In this document: piece after piece, positions 60,138 to 64,000 of the stretch
Numbering within the stretch: the first letter of the stretch is position 1
Layout of the letters: each line of letters starts with the position of its first letter
Position numbers and translations under genes: made by a program
The notes under the pieces: model-generated
Told to the model about the DNA's origin: nothing
The model's input: only the letters and a program-made list of their open reading frames with translations
Database searches by the model: none
NCBI GenBank assembly: GCA_902810075.1
Contig: LR778135.1
Coordinates: 2,542,001 to 2,606,000 of the forward strand
Source: Ruminococcaceae bacterium BL-6
GTDB lineage: Bacteria; Bacillota; Clostridia; Oscillospirales; Acutalibacteraceae
Direction: 5' to 3'
DNA length: 64,000 nucleotides

Positions 60138-61097
60138 TCAGAATTCCTTCTTCAGGCTGCGCAGGAACAGGTCCGACAGCACCCGGTCGGCCTTCTGGCC
60201 GCCGGTGATGACCGAATCCACCGCGCGGCAGATGGGAAGCTCCACGCCGCAGCGGTCCGACAGCAGCAAAAGCGCCGACGTCGTCGCCACGCCCTCGGCC
60301 AGCTTTTCGTACGGCGCGCCGCGCACAAACTGCTCGCCGAACGCGCGGTTATGGCTGAACGGCGAGAACACCGTGGCCTGATAGTCGCCCAAATGGGCCA
60401 GCCCGTACGCCGAGATCTCTTTTCCGCCCATCGCCCCGATCAGCCGGGCGATCTCCCGCGTGCCGCGCGACATCAGCGCGCCCTTGAGCGCCGTTTTGTT
60501 CAGGCCGTCCAGCATGCCGGCGGCGATGCCGATCACGTTTTTCGACGCGGCGCCGATCTCGTTGCCGATCAGGTCCCTCCCGTAGTAAAAGCGGATGAGG
60601 CTGCTCGAAAACGCGCCGACCAGCCTGGTTTTCGTCTCCTCGTCCTTGCTGTCGATCACCATGCAGTTCGGGATACCCGCGAGGAAATCCTGCACGTGGC
60701 CGGGGCCGACCCAGACGGCCACCGGCGTTTCGGGGGAAACGAATTCCTCCGTCACCTGGGTCAGGCGCTTCCCCGTTTTCGCCTCGATCCCCTTCATGCA
60801 CAGCACGATGGTCTTCCCGGCGAGCGGATATTTCGAGAGCCCGGCCATCAGCGCGCGCAAATTCTGGGAAGAGATCGAGATCACGATCATCTCCGCGCCG
60901 CTCACCGCCTCTTCCAGGGAATCGGTGAGGGCGACGCCGTCCTCCAAAGTCACAAGCCCGTTCGTACGGGTCTGCCGAAACTGCGCAAGGTGCGCGGAGC
61001 CCGGCCTGCCGTAAAGCATGACCGCGTGTCCGAGCCTGCACAGATACCACGCGATAAAGCTGCCCCATCTTCCGCAGCCGATCACCGTTATTTTCAT
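60138..61097 (-). CDS. gpsA: Glycerol-3-phosphate dehydrogenase [NAD(P)+] family
   Basis: A 319-residue protein starting MKITVIGCGRWGSFIAWYLC, with KTIVLCMKGIEA (the GlpD-like active region), VWVGPGHVQDFL, and the C-terminal helix NEIGAASKNVIGIAAGMLDG carrying the catalytic Lys. It supplies sn-glycerol-3-phosphate for lipids. Some motifs differ from typical GpsA (GPGHVQDF instead of GPS.A.E), so it may be a second paralogue. The ATG at 61097 follows AAAGGACCTGGAGCG. Confidence 0.85.
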   Translation of the reverse strand: MKITVIGCGRWGSFIAWYLCRLGHAVMLYGRPGSAHLAQFRQTRTNGLVTLEDGVALTDSLEEAVSGAEMIVISISSQNLRALMAGLSKYPLAGKTIVLCMKGIEAKTGKRLTQVTEEFVSPETPVAVWVGPGHVQDFLAGIPNCMVIDSKDEETKTRLVGAFSSSLIRFYYGRDLIGNEIGAASKNVIGIAAGMLDGLNKTALKGALMSRGTREIARLIGAMGGKEISAYGLAHLGDYQATVFSPFSHNRAFGEQFVRGAPYEKLAEGVATTSALLLLSDRCGVELPICRAVDSVITGGQKADRVLSDLFLRSLKKEF

Positions 61098-61234
61098 CGC
61101 TCCAGGTCCTTTCGGATGGATTTTCCCTTTGCAGCGTCTTCCATGGAACAGCAGAGCTCGTCGATGCATGGAAGACGGAAATCTGCCGCGGGACTTCTTT
61201 CATCATAAGTTTTTTATCCGGGCTTGTCAATGAC

Positions 61235-61263
61235 AAAAGGACAGGGGGTGCCCCTCTGTCCTT
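61235..61263. terminator. Terminator downstream of the ABC importer
   Basis: AAAGGACAGGGG-GTG-CCCCTCTGTCCTTT stem between gpsA and the importer operon. Confidence 0.75.
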
Positions 61264-61326
61264 TCCGTTCCAGAAGTGCCGGATCCATTCCGTCCCGGCC
61301 GTCGTGATTTTATGCGCGGCGGACCG

Positions 61327-62127
61327 TCAGTTTCCGGCCTCCAGGCTGATCTCGTTGAATTTTCCGAGCAGATCGTTTGTATCGAGCGCCGCCTTCTGCT
61401 CATCCGCCGCGTCGATGACGCACCGGCCCTGGTGCATCATCAGCAGCCGGTCGCCGTACCGGATGGAGAACTTCAGGTTGTGCGTCACCATCAGCGTCGT
61501 CAGCTTCTTTTCGCGGACGAGGCGCTCCGTCAGCTCCATGACGTTCTCGGAGGAACGCGGGTCGAGCGCGGCGGTGTGCTCATCCAGAATCAGCAGCTCC
61601 AGCGGCGTCATCGTGGCGATCAGAAGGGCCAGCGCCTGCCGCTGACCGCCGGAAAGGCTGCCCACCGGCAGATCCAGCTTGTCTTCCAAGCCGAGCTTCA
61701 GCAGCTCGAGCTGAGTGCGGTACCGGTCGATGCGGCGCTTGTTGACGCCGGAGGTAAGGCCGAAAAACGAGCCCTTGTGATCGGCGAGGGCCATGTTTTC
61801 CAGAATCGTCAGCTCCGGGCAGGTCCCTTTCGCGGGGTCCTGAAACACCCGGCCGATGTATTTCGCGCGCTGGAATTCCTTCATGTGGTTCAGGTTTTTC
61901 CCGTTGAGCAGGATCGTTCCGCAGTCGGGCGCGACGCTTCCGCAGATCAGGTTCAGGAGGGTCGTCTTGCCCGAGCCATTGCTGCCGACCACCGAAACGA
62001 ACTGCCCCTTGCGGATCTCCAGGCTGAAATCGGAAAAAAGCACCATTTCGCTGACGGAATCGGGGGAGAAGGTCTTGTCGATGTGGCGCATGCTGACCAT
62101 GCTGTCAGATTTGAGTGGGGTTGACAT
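61327..62127 (-). CDS. ABC transporter ATPase, TrpZ-like
   Basis: A 266-residue ATPase: Walker A GSNGSGKTT, Q-loop VFQDP, signature SLSGGQRQALALLIA, Walker B LLILDEHTAALD, and an H-loop VTHNLK. It matches the ATPase of substrate-binding PF04392-type importers, including tryptophan/tyrosine TrpXYZ in streptococci. It overlaps the permease gene by 23 bp. Confidence 0.88.
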   Translation of the reverse strand: MSTPLKSDSMVSMRHIDKTFSPDSVSEMVLFSDFSLEIRKGQFVSVVGSNGSGKTTLLNLICGSVAPDCGTILLNGKNLNHMKEFQRAKYIGRVFQDPAKGTCPELTILENMALADHKGSFFGLTSGVNKRRIDRYRTQLELLKLGLEDKLDLPVGSLSGGQRQALALLIATMTPLELLILDEHTAALDPRSSENVMELTERLVREKKLTTLMVTHNLKFSIRYGDRLLMMHQGRCVIDAADEQKAALDTNDLLGKFNEISLEAGN

Positions 62128-63019
62128 GCGGATGCTTCCTCCTTCCCGATACCATGCGGTTGCTCACCAGAGCGACGGTGAACAGGACCGCCATCAGCAG
62201 CTTGAGGAAATTGGTCGGCAGGCCGAGCTGCATGGCGATGGCGAGGCAGGCCTTGTAAACGATCGCGCCCAGCACCACCATGACGGTCGGCTTCAAAAAC
62301 CGGAGCCGGCCGAAGATGCTGGTCCCGATGATCACCGAGGCCAGCGCCATGACCACCATGCCGGTGCCGCTGTAAATGTTGGCGGAGCCGCTCTGCTGCG
62401 CCAAAATGGAGCCCGCGAGCGCGGTGCAGCCGTTCCCGATCGCAAGCCCAAGGATTTTCATGCGCCCGGGGTCCTGCCCCAGCGAGATGACGTACTGCGG
62501 GTTGTTGCCCGCGGCGCGCAGCAGGAGCCCGGATTTCGTCTTCAGATACAGGTCGAGCAGGATCTTGACCAGCGCGGCCGCAACCAGCGCCACCAGCACC
62601 ACCTGAACATCCGACGCGCCGGCCGGCAGAAGCGCCGCCGGGCCGGAATTGAAAATGGTCGGCCGATTGTAGAACGGAAGCACTGCGCTCCCGGAGGTGA
62701 TGACGAGGTTGACGCTCCAAAGTCCGGTCATCACGAGGATCCCCGAAAGAAGGTCCGTGATCTTCAGCCTGACGTGCAGGAAGCCGGTAACGCACCCGGC
62801 AAGCGCGCCGAACACGAACGCCGCGGCGCAGGCCGCCCACGGGGACCCGCCCGCAACGATGACGGCCCCCGTGACGCAGGCGCCCAGCGGGAAGGTGCCG
62901 TCCACCGAAAGGTCCGGGAAATCCAGCACCTGATAGGTGATGTACACCCCCATCGCCATCACGCCATAAATCAAGCCCTCCTCCAGCACGTTCAGGAGAA
63001 GCCCCGTTAAAATGTCCAT
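62105..63019 (-). CDS. ABC transporter permease, TrpY-like
   Basis: A 304-residue protein with about nine hydrophobic segments: YGVMAMGVYITYQVLDFPDL, SVDGTFPLGACVTGAVIVAG, and MKILGLAIGNGCTALAGSIL then ASVIIGTSIFG. These are typical of branched-chain-amino-acid-like (LivH-type) permeases of the PF04392 importer group. It lies between the binding-protein and ATPase genes. Confidence 0.88.
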   Translation of the reverse strand: MDILTGLLLNVLEEGLIYGVMAMGVYITYQVLDFPDLSVDGTFPLGACVTGAVIVAGGSPWAACAAAFVFGALAGCVTGFLHVRLKITDLLSGILVMTGLWSVNLVITSGSAVLPFYNRPTIFNSGPAALLPAGASDVQVVLVALVAAALVKILLDLYLKTKSGLLLRAAGNNPQYVISLGQDPGRMKILGLAIGNGCTALAGSILAQQSGSANIYSGTGMVVMALASVIIGTSIFGRLRFLKPTVMVVLGAIVYKACLAIAMQLGLPTNFLKLLMAVLFTVALVSNRMVSGRRKHPHVNPTQI

Positions 63020-63059
63020 GTTTCGTTCCCTGCTTTCCCAGATTGCAACAGTCTTTTTA

Positions 63060-64000
63060 TTATTTTACCTCAGCGGCGTTCTCATAATCCTTCGGCAGCG
63101 AAAGGCCGAGGGAATCCAGCACGGTTTTATTGTAGACCGGTGAAAAATCCTTGACCAGGAACACCGGGAGATCCGCCGCCTTCTTCTCCCCTTTCAGGAT
63201 AGAGGCGGCCATCTTCCCGGTCTGGGCGCCCAGCGCGACGTAATCGATCCCCTGCGAAGCCAGGCACCCGTTTTTCACCTGTTCCACTTCGGAGCCGAAC
63301 ACGGGGATCTTCTTTTTGTTCGCTGCCTGAAGGACGGAGGAAAGGTTGTTCACGACGTTGTTGTCGGTGAAGTTGTTCAGGCAGTCCACCCCTTTCGCGA
63401 CGGTGGAAGCCGCGGCGGTCGCGACTTCGGAAGCGTTCGTCACGCCGGTCTCGACGATCTCGAAGCCGTAATTCCCCGCGATCTTCTTCAGGGAAGCGAG
63501 CTGGCTGACGGAGTTCGGCTCGCTGGTGGTGTAAAGCACCCCGATCTTTTTCGCCTGCGGCAGGAACGCGCGGATCATTTTCACCTGCTCCTCCAGCGGA
63601 AGCACGTCGGATGTTCCCGTGCAGTTCGTGCCCGGCTTCTCGAGGGATTTGACGATCCCGGCGGAAACGGGATCGGAGACCGCCGTGAACACGACCGGAA
63701 TGTCCGTCCCCTTGGCGGCGCTGTACGCCGACATGGCCGCCGGGGTCGCGATGCCCATGATCATGTCGTATTTCTTGGAAACCATATTTTTCGCGATCAG
63801 GTCGCCGTTCGCAGCGTCGCCCTGCGCGTTCTGAAGGTCGATCGTCACGTTCTGCCCGTTTTTGTATCCCGCTTCCTCAAGCCCCTGCAGGAACCCCTTG
63901 TAGCAGTTGTCGAGCGACGGATGCGGCGCGAACTGAATGACGCCGATCTGAAGCTTCTTCCCCGAAGGCTGCCCGGATGCGGCCTGGGAAGAGGATGAGC
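63060..64000 (-). CDS. ABC substrate-binding protein, TrpX-like (N-terminus beyond the window)
   Basis: 313 codons are visible, opening with SSSSQAASGQPSGKK and then LQIGVIQFAPHPSLDNCYKG, where the mature domain starts. PVVFTAVSDPVSAGIVKSLE, GTSDVLPLEEQVKMIRAFLP and IPVFGSEVEQVKNGCLASQG are typical of PF04392. The lipobox lies off the right edge. The ligand is probably an aromatic amino acid by analogy with streptococcal TrpX. Confidence 0.87.
   Translation of the reverse strand, partial: SSSSQAASGQPSGKKLQIGVIQFAPHPSLDNCYKGFLQGLEEAGYKNGQNVTIDLQNAQGDAANGDLIAKNMVSKKYDMIMGIATPAAMSAYSAAKGTDIPVVFTAVSDPVSAGIVKSLEKPGTNCTGTSDVLPLEEQVKMIRAFLPQAKKIGVLYTTSEPNSVSQLASLKKIAGNYGFEIVETGVTNASEVATAAASTVAKGVDCLNNFTDNNVVNNLSSVLQAANKKKIPVFGSEVEQVKNGCLASQGIDYVALGAQTGKMAASILKGEKKAADLPVFLVKDFSPVYNKTVLDSLGLSLPKDYENAAEVK

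Noticed and set aside
61327-64000. T-box control of the TrpXYZ-like importer
   Set aside because: The leader lies beyond the right edge of the window.

Overview
The window is a chromosome segment of an endospore-forming member of the Clostridia (Bacillota). Sporulation and germination genes show this: spoIIGA-sigE, a gerA/gerC/gerB set, a SpoVB-type flippase and two CotF-like coat proteins. Base composition is mostly GC-rich with codons to match, which suggests an Oscillospirales-like lineage; that placement is inference. Genes are tightly packed, often with 4-bp start/stop overlaps, and many transcription units have near-consensus sigma-A promoters and clear intrinsic terminators.

Layout. 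1-2.9 kb: small regulatory genes (partial flavoprotein, DUF4186, PadR plus membrane protein, MerR regulator). 2.9-18 kb: a long minus-strand C-P lyase (phn) locus, phnG-H-I-J-K-M-L, followed by a PHP cyclic phosphodiesterase (PhnPP-like), a phn-type hexapeptide transferase, a second PHP hydrolase, a GDPD-type phosphodiesterase and a three-gene ABC importer, with a divergent GntR/HutC regulator. 18-24.5 kb: orphan metal-binding lipoprotein, YibE/F protein, an M23 peptidase broken by an in-frame amber codon, and thiW-thiM-thiE under a TPP riboswitch. 24.5-31 kb: methyltransferase/hydrolase pair convergent with a ketopantoate-reductase-like gene, amino-acid permease, ferritin-like protein, cold-shock protein. 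31-35.4 kb: two secreted peptidoglycan-cleaving enzymes (GH24 lysozyme and MltG type) sharing an N-terminal domain. 35.4-48.2 kb: germination operon, CCA transferase, deoxyinosine glycosylase, spoIIGA-sigE, an AT-rich amidase pair, coat proteins, EndoA toxin, motAB. 48.5-50.9 kb: tRNA-Val with a duplicated 3' end and an AT-rich remnant of a mobile element. 51-64 kb: prmA, flippase, CmpB-type membrane protein, O-acetylhomoserine sulfhydrylase, cobS, pyrB-pyrI-ppa, Mrp ATPase, gpsA, and a TrpXYZ-like ABC importer cut by the window end.

The most unusual item is the phn locus. Its PhnJ aligns without gaps to my recollection of E. coli PhnJ over the C-terminal region but keeps only one of the four cysteines that bind the radical-SAM cluster and form the thiyl radical. 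The neighbouring PhnK carries a CxxC...CxxC insertion ahead of its Walker A motif. The PhnI zinc histidines and the PhnJ active-site glycine are kept. The locus therefore looks like an intact, transcribed C-P-lyase-like complex with altered or relocated redox chemistry. Other notable items are a roughly 90-bp dispersed palindromic repeat family (three copies, one forming the PhnM C-terminus), a 16-bp operator shared by two convergent transcription units, and a tandemly duplicated promoter/gene/terminator cassette in the mobile-element remnant.
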